This document shows, piece after piece, positions 1 through 17,295 of a DNA stretch of 54,001 bases. The notes beneath the pieces were generated by a model. That model ran no database searches. It saw nothing but the letters and a program-made list of their open reading frames with translations, and had not been told where the DNA came from. The DNA is taken from NCBI GenBank assembly GCA_905250885.1, contig CAJNOQ010000347.1, positions 1 to 54,001 of the forward strand. The letters run 5' to 3'. The stretch comes from Didymodactylos carnosus. Lineage: Eukaryota > Rotifera > Eurotatoria > Philodinida > Philodinidae. The stretch's first letter is position 1; every line of letters starts with the position of its first letter. The translations under genes and the position numbers were made by a program.

Positions 1-353
1 AGTGTGAATAAGGTATATAGAAAGGGGCAAAATACAAATAGTGCCATTCTTTATGGAATACCCGTTAGAGAATAAAGCCAAAGAAACATAGCCCCAACAT
101 AATGTTCCAGATGGAAAAATGTAATTAAGAAAAGAGCAATAAAGTAGATATTGTAGCCAAAACTGGGATCAGCCAAAAATCTGAGATTTAGTCAGTCATC
201 AGCCACTCATCGACCATTTTTGCTGACAAAAGAGTCGAGCAAAAAGGTTTAAGAGACTTTAAAGATTAGTGTGATGAGTTGACGACTGGAAATACCTTTT
301 ATTTTCTTCTGTTATCCTCTTATTCTGACTGTACTATATACCTTATTCACACT
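1..353. mobile_element. Small non-autonomous DNA element (MITE-like) with perfect 20-bp terminal inverted repeats
   Basis: Bases 1-20 (AGTGTGAATAAGGTATATAG) are the exact reverse complement of 334-353. The interior is also imperfectly palindromic: 189-215 pairs with about 270-292, and a TTTTTGCT / AGCAAAAA pair flanks about 233. It has no coding capacity. The left target duplication lies outside the window, so the superfamily is unknown. A sequence resembling 28-65 recurs at 1464-1501, so the family has other copies or fragments. Confidence 0.75.
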
Positions 354-1024
354 ACATCTCGACACTCTGCTCGACAATTGTGCATGTGCACATCCATATA
401 AATAATAGTATATATACTCTCTACTTTTGTCAAACACTCTGTTGAACACTTTTGTTGAAACACTCAAAATTAATTATGTCTCCCTCATCTTCATCGTCTA
501 CTATCAGTGCGGTCTCATGACTTATATCCCGAACGGGATATTTATTCTGATTGGCATATGGAGTTTATCCTAAACGGGATACATATCTCAGTCGGGATAC
601 AACCAAGATTCGGATCAAGATATCGTTGTATCTCGATCGGGCTATATTACTAAACATATTCAAAAAAGTATTGAAAGTAAATAAGATCATCCACTAATTG
701 TCTTAAGTGAGGCTTAAAAGTCTTGAGTGAAAGTTAAAAGTTTTTAGTGAAAAAATTATTCTGTCTTCGGTACCTGGCAATCTCTTCTTTTTTCACATGT
801 CAGATACATCGTCTTGAAATCTGATTCGTAAAAACTCCCACGTAACACCGCCTTCTATTTCAACTACAATTAATTCTTTATTCTGCTTGTATTTCTACTT
901 TACCGTCGGATACACATGAAAAGCAATTTCATGGTGAAGTAGAAAGGTATGCTAATTCGTTGCAACAGAAACATTGAGATAAAACTTTCAAACTTTCAAA
1001 AAAAAGTTTTAAAAAAAAAAAAAT
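354..1024. other. Non-coding stretch with CGGGATA motifs
   Basis: No gene is seen. Between 524 and 655 there are several CGGGATA-like words, including the 18-nt palindrome ATATCCCGAACGGGATAT at 524-541. This could be the relic of a repeat end. The rest is AT-rich sequence without clear structure, ending in an A-rich run before 1025. Confidence 0.4.
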
Positions 1025-1351
1025 TCAATACGGTGTTCGACTTCTATCATCCTGAAAAGACCAATCAAGTGTAAAATAAAATTTCTGCAATAGAGATAGT
1101 GCGAGCTCGAAACATTCATTTAATCCAAGCAAGTTTTCAAGGTAAATGAGCATTAGTCCTTCATCATCTGATTCGACCGACTTGTTTTGAGCGCTATGAG
1201 AAAGAACACAGTCGAAAAGATAAGAAAATGTGTACCAGAGTGACTTGGCGTTTTCGTGGCCAGACGGGGCACGATAGTTAATTTTAGAAAATCGGACATT
1301 TGTAACGGTTCTCTTCAGGTGCATACTAGTGTTGGCTGCATAGGATTTCAT
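1025..1351 (-). other. Unrecognised 108-codon ORF, possible gene fragment
   Basis: This is an open frame with an ATG start and ordinary amino acid composition. It has a hydrophobic/acidic middle (LWYTFSYLFDCVLS, then DDEGLMLIYLENLLGL). No family is recognised, and no convincing flanking exons were found. It lies between repeat fragments, so it may be a decayed gene or transposon piece. It is listed because its composition is more protein-like than most chance ORFs here. Chance remains possible. Confidence 0.2.
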
Positions 1352-1463
1352 GACTGTCTTTTACAGGAACTCTTTTCATAGAATTTTATAGAGAATTGAA
1401 TGGGCTATCTTTTTGGAAAAAAGTTCAAGTCTCAACTATCAAAATTGACAGAGAAAAGCGAAA

Positions 1464-1501
1464 AATACAAACAGTGCCATTCTTTATGGAACACCCGTTA
1501 C
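1464..1501 (+). repeat. Partial second copy of the internal part of the 1-353 element
   Basis: About 38 bp match 28-65 with few differences (core AGTGCCATTCTTTATGGAA). The match is in direct orientation and has no terminal repeats around it, so it is a fragment. Confidence 0.6.
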
Positions 1502-1824
1502 TTCACTAATAAATAATATTTATATCAAGATTCTCAGCTGTATGGAAGTTATCGCTGCTATTAGAAACTAAAGATCCTCTCAGCACTATACCAGCAGCAT
1601 TAGTCAGAAGGTGAAGTATTTTTTTTCATTATAGATAAAACAAAAGCATTTCTGTCAATAAAATATCAATCTTCTCTCTCAACTCATCCTGCTGATCTCT
1701 TAACTTTCTTATTCTTTATTGTTTTGTTCTGTTTTATTTTGCTATGACACGGATGGTTTCAGAACATTGACATGTCTAATTTGAAAATAAACGTGATATG
1801 GATGAGTGAGAATAAAAATGAATT

Positions 1825-2163
1825 TCAAAGAAAGATAACCTCCAATCCAATAAAGCAAGTCACGTCATAAAGATGAATAGTTTCAGGGGTGACAAATAAT
1901 GAGCAGAGAATGGTATGATGTATCTTTTCTACAAACACAGCAAATAGTGCACGGAAGACATCGTATTCTAATACTTCTATTCGTGAACGTATAAAAATGA
2001 GAGAAAATTCTGTCCTAAATGACTGGGTTGACGCTGGGAGGAGGACTTTCTTTGTCAAACCTGAGCCATTTTCTGCCAAATTATGGGCTCTCTCAGTCCT
2101 GAAAAGAATCGTGAACCGTGAACCGTAAGGCTTGTCCACGTAACGGTACACTTCGCTGATCAA
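1825..2163 (-). other. Unrecognised 112-codon ORF abutting a transposon end
   Basis: This open frame starts inside the left terminal repeat of the 2129-2999 element and runs out of it. It contains aliphatic/aromatic segments (e.g. FSLIFIRSRIEVLEYDVF) but no motif I recognise. The overlap with the element end means the first residues are unlikely to be original. It could be a truncated gene whose 5' part was replaced by the insertion, or chance. Confidence 0.2.
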
Positions 2164-2999
2164 GTTTTTGAAAACTTTTTTTCGATATCGTAAGTTTTAA
2201 ACACCTGATTAGATTCAGTTTTTTATTCTAAAAACCCGTTTGAAACCCGCTTTTCAAAAAAGTTCCTTTTCATCTAAAAAACCTGGTTTTGAACTCTTCA
2301 GAAACCGAATTTTTAAATATTTAACCAAAAACACTTTTTAAAACACATTTCTAAAAATGTGCTTTTGTAGAGAATTCAATTCTCTACAAAATGGCGTATT
2401 TGTTTTGGAGTTTACTTGCTATGTACAATTTGTACATAGTTGTACAGTTTCCGACTTACTGTCCAGTTTTTGAGCTCTTATTTTGATACAGCAACTTGAT
2501 TTTTGCGCAGATCGATCAAATATACAAAGAACACAGGACGTTGTGAAAATCAAAACTTTACCATCGTGTTAAGTGCCTCAAATATGCTTGACAAAAAAGT
2601 GCATAACGCCGTGACGAAAAACGTAACGCTGTGACGCTTATATCTTGTATTTTTCAGGCAAACCGAATAACCTAGGTGAAACATTTTTTTACCATTAGAA
2701 AGCCCGTGAGCTGCTCTACAGGATCGGCTCAACGAATATTCCGTTTGGAGAACTACTTTCGCAGCAAATCAGGATTTTCGTAGCAGTACTCTTAAAAAAG
2801 GGTCTTTTTTCGTGACGCAACACTAAAATCCTTCTCAAAGCCCAGTGCAACATCCAAAAAACTTCCATTTTCACAGCATAAGTAGAGCATGATGAACTGC
2901 GTCGATTGACATTAAAACGAACTTTCTAACTACTTTAGTTTCCAAGATAACCGAAGTTTAGTGCGTCAACAACGTAACGCCGTGACGTTTGGACAAGCC
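2129..2999. mobile_element. Candidate non-autonomous DNA transposon with GGCTTGTCCA ends
   Basis: The left end (2129-2146, GGCTTGTCCACGTAACGG) matches the reverse complement of 2979-2999, with a 2-nt indel and one mismatch. Related GTAACGC(C/T)GTGACG words recur inside the right half (about 2605-2640 and 2972-2987), as subterminal repeats often do. No transposase reading frame is visible in its ~870 bp. No clear target-site duplication was found, so the borders are approximate. Confidence 0.55.
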
Positions 3000-3612
3000 G
3001 TGTATTACTGATTTTCACCCTGATACAAGAAGTTGTTGCACTGTGACGTGCCATATATTAATAGTGTATCGTTTATTCAAATTTGTTTGCGGCAGATTCA
3101 AAGAATTTCACATAAAAGGAAAATAATATTTGACAGACAAATTAGACGAATGATAGTATCGAATAGTATAAGTGACATTCACATTACGTCTTGAGACGAA
3201 TAATCTAACTCTTCTTCTGCTCTTTGTCCTTTTATTATTGTATTAATAAACAAAGTCAACCCACAAAAAGCAAACGACAATATAAACCTATTTTGACACT
3301 TATCCATAAAAATAAATTATTATTTAAACCAAATATACAAGCCGGTAAAACGTTTGTTTCCTAATAAAAATCACAAAGTCGAACAACAGAAAGACATTCA
3401 TGAAACGATTGTTCTAAATCGTCTATACAAAATAGAAAACAACAACAATAAAATAAATATCGATTACGGAAACATTTATTGAAAATACAGTCAGAAATTT
3501 ATCTAAATATAGATGAGAGACAGTGTAAAAGAGAAAGCCAAGAAACACATACAAAAAAGAAATTGATTAGGAAAGAGCATGAGATTTAACGGAAAAAACA
3601 AATAAATAAAAA
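3000..3612. other. Intergenic / 3' region of the SEC14L1-type gene
   Basis: No ORF of note. It is AT-rich and probably contains the 3' UTR of the minus-strand gene ending at 3613. Several TTTATT words (AATAAA on the minus strand) occur, but the poly(A) site cannot be assigned. Confidence 0.4.
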
Positions 3613-6575
<2,963 letters not shown>

Positions 6576-7060
6576 TTAACCTATATAATTATATAGCTAT
6601 ATCATTAATAATAATACAGATAAAAATAATTAGTTAGAATAGAAAATGAACGTATTCGGAACACATACATAACACATCTAGAATATTAAATATCATATTC
6701 AAAGGAAATATACTAAATTTTAAGTTAAAGTGGAAAACATGCTCTATAGAATGTCAAAACGTGTAAAAAGTTTAACAAAAGGTATTTCTGTTACGCAGAG
6801 TATAAAGACATTAATCTAGTTTACCTCATTATTCATACTGTCAAAGTCAAACTCGAAGAATTTTATGGAGACACGAGAATTGTATGCATACTTCAAATAT
6901 ATTTATAATATGACCATTTTTAAGCAAATGTATAGAACAAGTACAACGTATTTATTTTCATTGTCAAATGCAAAAATTTTAAAATTTAATCAAAATTTAC
7001 ACCACAAAAACTTAGTAGTACACATTCTTTTATATATTTTAATAGCGTGCCATTTTAATA

Positions 7061-7096
7061 ATACACACACATATGCACACACACACACACACATAT

Positions 7097-7143
<47 letters not shown>

Positions 7144-7160
7144 GACTATATATATATAAA
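7061..7160. repeat. Compound (CA)n-(TA)n microsatellite
   Basis: About 65 bp of CA dinucleotides, interrupted by ATATG, run directly into about 16 bp of TA, followed by a second short TA run. The translated frame through it is a chance ORF. Confidence 0.95.
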
Positions 7161-7300
7161 TACACTGCACGCCTCATTTCTTTTCTTTTCTCTTTTTTTC
7201 TGTCGTCTATCTCTACCTCTTCCGATACATAGAAAGCGTTTTCTTGGCCATTACTATTACAAATAATTTCTTCCCTGTATTGCTAGATTAAATAAGATGC

Positions 7301-7327
7301 AAAAAAAAAAAAAAAAAAAAAAAAAAA
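7301..7327. repeat. Poly(A) run of 27 bases
   Basis: An uninterrupted 27-A tract follows AATAAGATGC. No retrogene or SINE body is recognisable upstream, so it is recorded as a homopolymer only. Confidence 0.9.
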
Positions 7328-8457
7328 CAACCGTAGAAACTGTTTATCTATGTCATAAACATTTTGAGGTAGGATGGAAGAATCAACAGTTCTTCTTTAA
7401 TATGACGATTTTAGAAATTGACAGAATATTAAGCTCTATGTAATAATTGAACAATCCTTTACCGCAACTTTAATATTCCCATGGTACGTTTGTTTTCACA
7501 GAGTCTAGATTTTCTAGTCAATAAGACCTACTATATGTCTTGTGTTATTAACAAAAAAATAACAAAAAATTTTTGTTATAAAGATTATTAAGATTGTATA
7601 TATCCATGTAATATAATATTCTATGTCTAAGAACAAAACGAAAATATGTTGTTGACTCATATATAATAATCAATTGATTGAGGGTAAAAAATGTTGAAGA
7701 AAAATATGGAAATGAAAAAGATGATGATGGATATAACCTGTTTTTAGTGAATGACATTTTATGATAGAAGCATAATGATATCAGTAAAAGATCTTATAGT
7801 GTTATAATAACTCTGAATTGACGTACAAATCGTTTGTTTTTACATCAATTAACAGCATATATTTTTGGTTTATAACTATTCGATATCAAGTTTCGGTGAT
7901 TGTTAGCAAACGTTAGTATCTCTAAGACTATAATCGGTAGACTATTATTGCCACCATTCAGATATACTGGGCAAGAAATGGAAAAAAAAATCAATCTTAT
8001 TTCAATTGCATGAGACCTATACTATATTGCGTACAGAAAACTAGTTTTTTTTGTCTATTTACAACTGATAATTTAATCGAAAACAACAAAAAAAGAAAAG
8101 AAGAATTCATCGTTTTAGTAGTATACTAGAAACTAACTGAGAATATTATTACATGAATAGAAAGACAGCTATCGTGAATAGGCAGAGAAAAATAGCATAT
8201 GGAGACTGGAAAAGTCTATCTACAGAGATCCATTATTAATTAATAAATACGTTGTTTTCGAGGGTATAACAAGCAAAACACCAGTAGTTTTTTTTTACAA
8301 GAAAGCTTATTAATAAAAATCTTAGTGCGTAAAGATAATATAATTTAATCGAAAAAGAAAAAATCTACTGCTGTGAGATGTGACAACGGAAACGTTTTAA
8401 GACTGAGACTATGAAACATCATTCATAAGAGAAGATGAAAAATAAAAATAAAAATGT

Positions 8458-8715
8458 GACTACTATTGACGGTATACAATGCTGAAAAGTTAGACTTGTC
8501 AAACTCAAGTAGATCCACACACACACCAGCAGTCAATCATCTTCAGAGACAGAGGTCTGCCACTCTAATCACCAGTATAGTCTGACATCGAGTTCTTTTA
8601 CTAATTTCTTCGGTTCAACATGCACTCCTACTCCTCATATTCTAACTTTGTAGGAAACGAGAGAAACTATGTTGTACGTCATAATATATTGAGTATACTG
8701 TTGAAGAGGTGATTC
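8458..8715 (+). repeat. Dispersed repeat, copy A (~258 bp)
   Basis: It aligns along its whole length, in the same orientation, with 32678-32923 at roughly 85-90% identity by eye. It starts at GACTACTATTGACGG and ends near GAGTATACTGTTGAAGAGG. The ends show only weak inverted similarity around GTATAC. It has no ORF, A-rich tail or clear pol III boxes, so the class is unknown. Confidence 0.85.
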
Positions 8716-9950
8716 AAAGCACGTGAAAATAAGTAACTTGCTCAACGCCGAGTTTGGACCTTAGTATCTTTGAAGTACATTGGGTCAAACGGTTTATATG
8801 ATGGAAGCACATAGCGGTGCTTGAGATAATTGTCAGAAAACATACGGCCACGATCCTTGATTTCAACAAAGCTACATAGAATAAAACGCATTTTATCGCA
8901 TATATCCTATGGACACGTGACTAACACAATCACGTTTTTCCTAGTATTTAAGAAACAAAACATTCAAGTTTTCAAATTTTAATATAACAAAAGACTTAAC
9001 TAAAAATAGACAGGACTAATGAAGACAATATGTTTTCTAAACATCTGCTCAATATCAAACACAAAAATAAAAGTCAAAAGAAAACAATATTTTGAATACA
9101 TTCGTCCACAAGATTAATCATAAAAACAACTGCATCAGCCAGCAGATGGTGCCTCTGTACACAATAGTAGAATAAACAAAAAGCTCATCAGTTTTGAACA
9201 CTATAAGTACTGAAATTGAACGAAGAAAAAAAATGTTCATGAACAAACGTAATAAATGAAAACACAAAACAGTAAAACTCAATAAATTATATTATAGGAG
9301 TGGGTGATAATATAATAAAAGCAAAAAAATATTGCACATAAATTTTGTTCCTATTTTTAATTAGAGTACATAGGAGAACACTATCACTTGTATTCCTAAT
9401 GTAAAAATAGAGAATAAAACTATAATTTAAATAGGAACTATATAGAAAAATAGTCGAGAGGAAAGGAAAATATACATTCAACGAATGAGATTCTGTCAAT
9501 AACAAAAATATAGAAAAAGATTATGTACAACAATGAGTGCAAAGCTTTGTGAGTTAGGAAAATTAAAATTATTATACTCTCTTTTGTTCTCGGTACAATT
9601 AGAACAACTAATTAATTGACTATACTACTAACCTGATTTCTGAGATATAATAAGTGTCAAACAAAATATAAACTAAATAAAGTTGAAAATAGTGAGCCAA
9701 GATAGATAAAAATGATTTGATATTTTTATTCTTCAGCTGTAGTCAGTCAGTCTTGTTCAATTCATTCACTAGACAAAATGAACGCCACAAAAACTACACA
9801 CATGTGCGTATAAAATACAAATGAAAGATAATCGAAAGAAAAACAAATACATACAAAAATCTTAAATCAAACGAGTTGTCGACTATCCGTACTGAAACTA
9901 ACAAAAAAATATCAACTCGAATGACGAAATGGAAAAACAAACATTTACAG

Positions 9951-12470
<2,520 letters not shown>

Positions 12471-14508
12471 TATCTTTAAACGAACCCCAAAGCTGAATGT
12501 TTTATAATCCAATCATACGAATATCTATATCATTTACAGATCTAAGAAAAAGAGATTCTAAAATGAAAAGGAAGAGAAAGCAAAATGGAAATCTGATCTT
12601 CTGTCAGCTTTCTGATGAACATTACGTTCGATTATTCGGAATGAATGCGCTATAAAGAGGAAATTTATCGGCACTTTTATGACACCGGTGTTCATCAGCG
12701 CACAATGATAATTTTTGTTTGACACGAGTACGCATGAATGAGAAACTTGAATGGGTCTTTTAATCGGTACTATTTAGGTGTGCCTGCATATCATTGCTAA
12801 AAAGACGTATTTTTCTACGCCACTAACCAAACTATTTTAACTATCGTTTTGTATCCTCAATGTCTACTTATATAAACATATCAACGAACAATTGTGATAT
12901 TTCTGTTGCTTGCATCTTTTCGTTTCATAAGAGAAGTACTCAGGTACTGCGAGTGATTATGATACGGCAATCTGGTACTCATATGTATCAGTGCTGCACT
13001 CAGATTAAAAAAAATAAAAAACAACTATAATAAAAAATGCCTCGTGATTAAATCCTTACAACACGGCACGTTTCTGAACCTATCTATTGGCTCTGCGCAA
13101 TATCAATGTCATTTCGACATTTGCTATTGACAATGCAGAACAATTGTTTTACTGGAAGTGTTTTTGAAAGTAATCTGCGCGCAACACAAGATCTGACTTT
13201 ATGATAGCATAGCTCAATACCGCTTTTTTACCTGGAATATTAAATGCTTTCAATATTTCTTTGAAATATGCACGATCTGTACGTTGTTATTTACGTACAC
13301 TCCCTGTATCTCAAACAGAACAGAAGAAAAACGGTACTCAGAACAACATGACATTACTGACATTTAGAAAATGTAAGAGCTAATGAGAATCGTCTGTGTA
13401 ACGTGATTGGTTGATAGATCGCTACATTATTGTTAGACCATTAATATGATTAAATTTCAGCAAAACTTTGAATTTATTAAGTTCACTTAAATTGCTAGAT
13501 TTCTCTTCACAATAGAAGCGCCAGAATTAAGAGATATGTGTAAATCACACGTCCTCCTAGTAATAATACAGGGAGACGTTGTTTTATCAGCTACAGAAAG
13601 AAAACCCGAATGATTCACCAATTCTACACCTGACACCGTATATATAATAGTAAAAAAAAATGTATGCCGATCGAACATTTTACTCTTATCTTTCAAAAGT
13701 TTGACTATTCACCTCATCATCATATCACACTCTTTATAGTAAAATCTATAGCAGTGCTTTATTATTATATCGCTACGACACCTGTTGAAACCGGTCGAGC
13801 TAAGCTGCACGCAAAAGTTTTGGGATCTAGCTTATAGTACTCTAGATCGTTGTAACACCAAAATACTTTCTTTCAGATAAGTGTAAGAGAGCGATGAAGA
13901 GGAGCAGATCGTACCACTATGGTGATGTACAGCAACGAATCAGTATCAGTTACCCAATTTCTACTTGCATATATATTTTGTTTAGGATTTTCTCTTCTAC
14001 CAACTAAATAGTTCAGAAAGGAAAGAACAATAAGGCTGAAACTTCAACAACTATGCGAGCACGCTTATAGACGGATATAATTTCATTGAAATTCAAGATG
14101 AAGCCCTAAAGCTTTTCTACAAAGTTAATCTAACTTCATTTTCGGAGTTCGAAAGTATTGCTAGACTACCTTGACGTTGCTACAGCATATAACTGACGAA
14201 GCATTAATCAGTCTTCACTCCTAGTCGGTTCACAACATAGAATTTGTCGTGTTGTGTAGTCAAATGAATAATAATAAATAATTATAAATATTTATTTATA
14301 TTCATTCGGGTCTACTCGCATCTTAATGATGGAGATATTTGTACCATCTGATAGTTTCGAGCAAAATGTGCAGTGTACTTCAAAGCAACTGTTTTTAGCA
14401 AAACGCGTATGATTTCTTATTTTAGCGTGATTACAGGTGTTTATATTTTGTTTGCTCTCTTCAAGTTGAACTAATGCAACTTATATAAGTTTAGAAGGCC
14501 ATTCAGTA
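12471..14508. other. Intergenic region upstream of PTEN and HERPUD (divergent genes)
   Basis: About 2 kb lie between two divergently transcribed genes, so it should hold both promoters. No ORF over about 70 codons with protein-like content was found, and no TATA or initiator element can be assigned with confidence. I looked for an ER-stress element (CCAAT-N9-CCACG) upstream of the HERPUD gene and saw none. Confidence 0.4.
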
Positions 14509-14604
14509 CTTCTACAGATCGACTACCTCCCTATACTACCATCACTCACTCTCACCGCTACCGCCGCTCACTTTTACACTAGGGAGGTGATCGATCTGTA
14601 GAAG
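14509..14604. mobile_element. 96-bp hairpin element with 25-bp inverted repeats
   Basis: Left arm 14509-14533 (CTTCTACAGATCGACTACCT then CCCTA) pairs with right arm 14580-14604, with two mismatches at one adjacent CT/TC swap. The 46-bp loop is C-rich and almost free of G. It sits about 250 bp upstream of the HERPUD start codon. It may be a minimal MITE or a transcribed hairpin. No target duplication is evident. Confidence 0.65.
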
Positions 14605-14852
14605 AACCAGCTGTTCTTTATCTTCTTTAGCCTCATGCATTAATTCTCTCTTCTCTATCATTAAAATGAAGCAGCTTGTGATCAAATTACTCCAAGTCTG
14701 ATACAAAAAAACATTAAATTTTGCCGTGTTATCCTACTTCTTTGTTTTTTTCTAACTTTATATTTATCAGATTTATTTTAGATCTGTTTTGATATTAGTG
14801 TACGACTATGTTGCGCGAATGTGTTTCTAACCATTTGTTTTGAATTGTTTAG

Positions 14853-16744
14853 ATGGCTTCAGTAACTTCTGATACTGTTAATATTATTATCCGAATGGTT
14901 AATAATAGTAAACATTCTGATTTTCATACTTCTCTTCCGCTGACTTCAACTGTGTATGAATTAAAACAAAACTTGTCTTTGACGCATCCAACGAAGCCGG
15001 TATATTGGTTTGAGATGTTTATGACAAATTCGTAATCTGCCTCCTATTTTAGTCTCCAAAAAATCAACGTTTAATTTATTCTGGAAAATTACTCGAAGAC
15101 ACAACTAGATTACATCAGATATTTAAATCAGTAAGCAATTAGAAGATGTTTAGGAAACGATTAGTGATTTGTGTTTCATTATTTGTTTGTTTTATTAGGC
15201 AGCACAATCGACTACTTCAACAGTACATATGGTATTAGCTGCTGAAATCTCTGTAAGAATTTCAGACTTTCTTTTCGTTATATCTCGAATAATTCTTCTT
15301 TTAGCATCAGGTAGCTAAATCAGCATCGACAGCGACAGCAACTATTTCAGAAAATGAAAATGAATTGCGTCAACGAAAAGCCGATATAGAGTCAACAACA
15401 AATTGTTCTTCTATTAGTGCTGATAATGAGAGAAGAGCAACGGATATTCAGCATTCTTCTGCTTATGAAGAATATAGTCAGCAACTGCGTGCTTATAATC
15501 AACAATTACAAAGGTTGGTGTCTTATAATAATTCTTTACTTTTTTGCCAATATTCACTAACGTTTTTTCAGTTTTACAATGGGACCCAGCAATGTCAACT
15601 TTTTAAGCAACATGGCTTATTTGCAATATTGTAGTATTTATTATCAAATGCAGTAGGTGGTCCACATTTTAAGTGTAAAGAATGTATCATTTAAAAATAC
15701 AGTGCTTTCACCCTTTTTCTTTTTAGTCAGAATTTGTTATTCTCTCAAAGTGGTAATATATCCGGAATTTATAATCCGTTTTCTACAGTTTCATCAAACA
15801 GTAATCAGAGTCAAAATGTGATACAATCACAGAATAGTGCAGCAAGCGATACTCAAAGACCGCCGACATCTGTTCAACCACCAGTTGCACCGGTGCCACC
15901 AGCAAGACCACACGCTGAAAGAGCACATAATGAGCGAGAAGACGATTTACTTGGCACATTGCATATGCTTGCAGAATTGTTTGTATTATGTTCAATTATA
16001 TATTTTTACTCGACATTTCATCGTTTTTTAATTGTTTTCATCATATTTGCAATATTATATCTGTAAGTAAAACTGTTTATCGTTAAACATTCTTATCTGC
16101 ATTTATGCTTTGTTTCAGTCATTGTCGAGGGTATTTAACCATATCACGTCGTAGAAGACGTCCGCCTGCACGACATCAAACTCCTCCAGCTGTATCTGTA
16201 CGGCCACCACAACAACCAGCACAAGCACAACCAGATGCAAATCAGTCTGGTATTCAACAGCAACCACCACAGGAAGAAAATCAGGAGCATACGGAACAAA
16301 CTCCCACACCACAGGTTCCTAATGAACAACCAAATGGCAATGATATTCAGCGCGTAAATCAAACACTATCTTAACCTTTGTACCACACAAAAAATAAATC
16401 AGTAAAGTTGAGGAAAACGTCATCTAAGTGCACATGAGTGTTGTTCAGTAACGGAGAAATCAATGGATCTAATGATCAAGCTTGTTTTTTCCAACTAAAT
16501 GAAAAGATTATAAACAAACAATGTGGGAATAGTTTTCCAACTAAATGTCTTTTTCCTCAGCTCATGCCCTCATCACCATGCTTTTCCTTCGCAGAATAAA
16601 ACAATAATGTGTCTTCTCTTTTAGTCTGCTGCTGCACAAGTTCCGGTTGTAAATGATCAAATAACGCCTGTACGGTTATTTTTTCTTGCAATAACAGCAT
16701 TTTTCTCGTCATTAATACCAGAAAGACCTCAACAGCGTCTTTAA
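14853..16744 (+). CDS. HERPUD: HERPUD-type ER stress / ERAD ubiquitin-like membrane protein
   Basis: Eight exons close in frame: 14853-14999, 15053-15130, 15199-15252, 15305-15513, 15572-15652, 15727-16062, 16119-16353, 16625-16744, giving about 419 residues (vertebrate HERPUD1/2 have about 390-406). There is an N-terminal ubiquitin-like domain at about 9-75 (RLIYSGKLLEDTTRLHQIF); a disordered middle with a Tyr/Met/Gln patch (MAYLQYCSIYYQMQ); a hydrophobic hairpin at about 272-302 (FVLCSIIYFYSTFHRFLIVF); a Pro/Gln-rich cytosolic tail; and a last exon with the family's FFSSLIPE motif. Family members anchor in the ER membrane and recruit ubiquitin-dependent degradation machinery. Reading on past 16353 gives a short false end VNQTLS; the last exon shows that the intron at 16354-16624 must be removed. 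A TTTAG immediately before the ATG suggests a 5' UTR intron. Confidence 0.9.
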
Positions 16745-17295
16745 GTACTGTTTTTTATTGTTGAGTTGAACCGTAGCTTTTTTTGTCTACGATTTTGTTT
16801 TTACCTTTTCCCCCAATAATCTATCCTTAGTTACGGGTTTGTTTTAACTTCAATCTTATTTTTATTATAAATGATGAGAATGTTTATCGTTTCTTTTTCT
16901 TTGTTGGGAAGTGATACACTTAATAAAAACAATTGTAAATCATTTTTCTGCAAATGATGACAAACTCTTTTTTGCGTATGCACACTGGCTAGGTTTTTTT
17001 CTCTCGCTTTTATTCACATATATATATGTATGTATTGTTGGCAATTTACGTGAACAAAAAGTGAATAAATAAGTTAGAATCATTACTATTTTTTATTTAT
17101 AATATCCAAAACAAGAATATATTTGGGAGTGTTGTTTTTGTTTTTTGATCTAACAGGATGTATAAAATGCTTTAAAACTTTTGTATGTATAATTTTTCTA
17201 GACAGTATATAATACAAAAGATGTTCAAACAAAAATATTCTTATTTTCTTTCTAATTTATTCTAAAAAGAAATACTTACTAAAAAATGGACGATC

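Noticed and set aside
524-541. 18-nt palindrome as an operator-like site
   Set aside because: It is one of several CGGGATA words in repeat-like sequence. No neighbouring gene to regulate, so it is recorded only as a possible repeat relic.
6865-7266. 133-codon plus ORF
   Set aside because: It passes through the CA/TA microsatellite and reads as His-Thr and Ile-Tyr repeats, an artefact of the repeat.
16115-16362. Minus ORFs opposite the HERPUD gene
   Set aside because: They arise from the Gln/Pro-rich coding strand read backwards (Val/Leu-rich). No independent evidence.
16354-16374. Stop at 16374 as the end of the HERPUD protein
   Set aside because: A GTAAAT donor at 16354 and the downstream exon with the FFSSLIPE motif show this is intron read-through.
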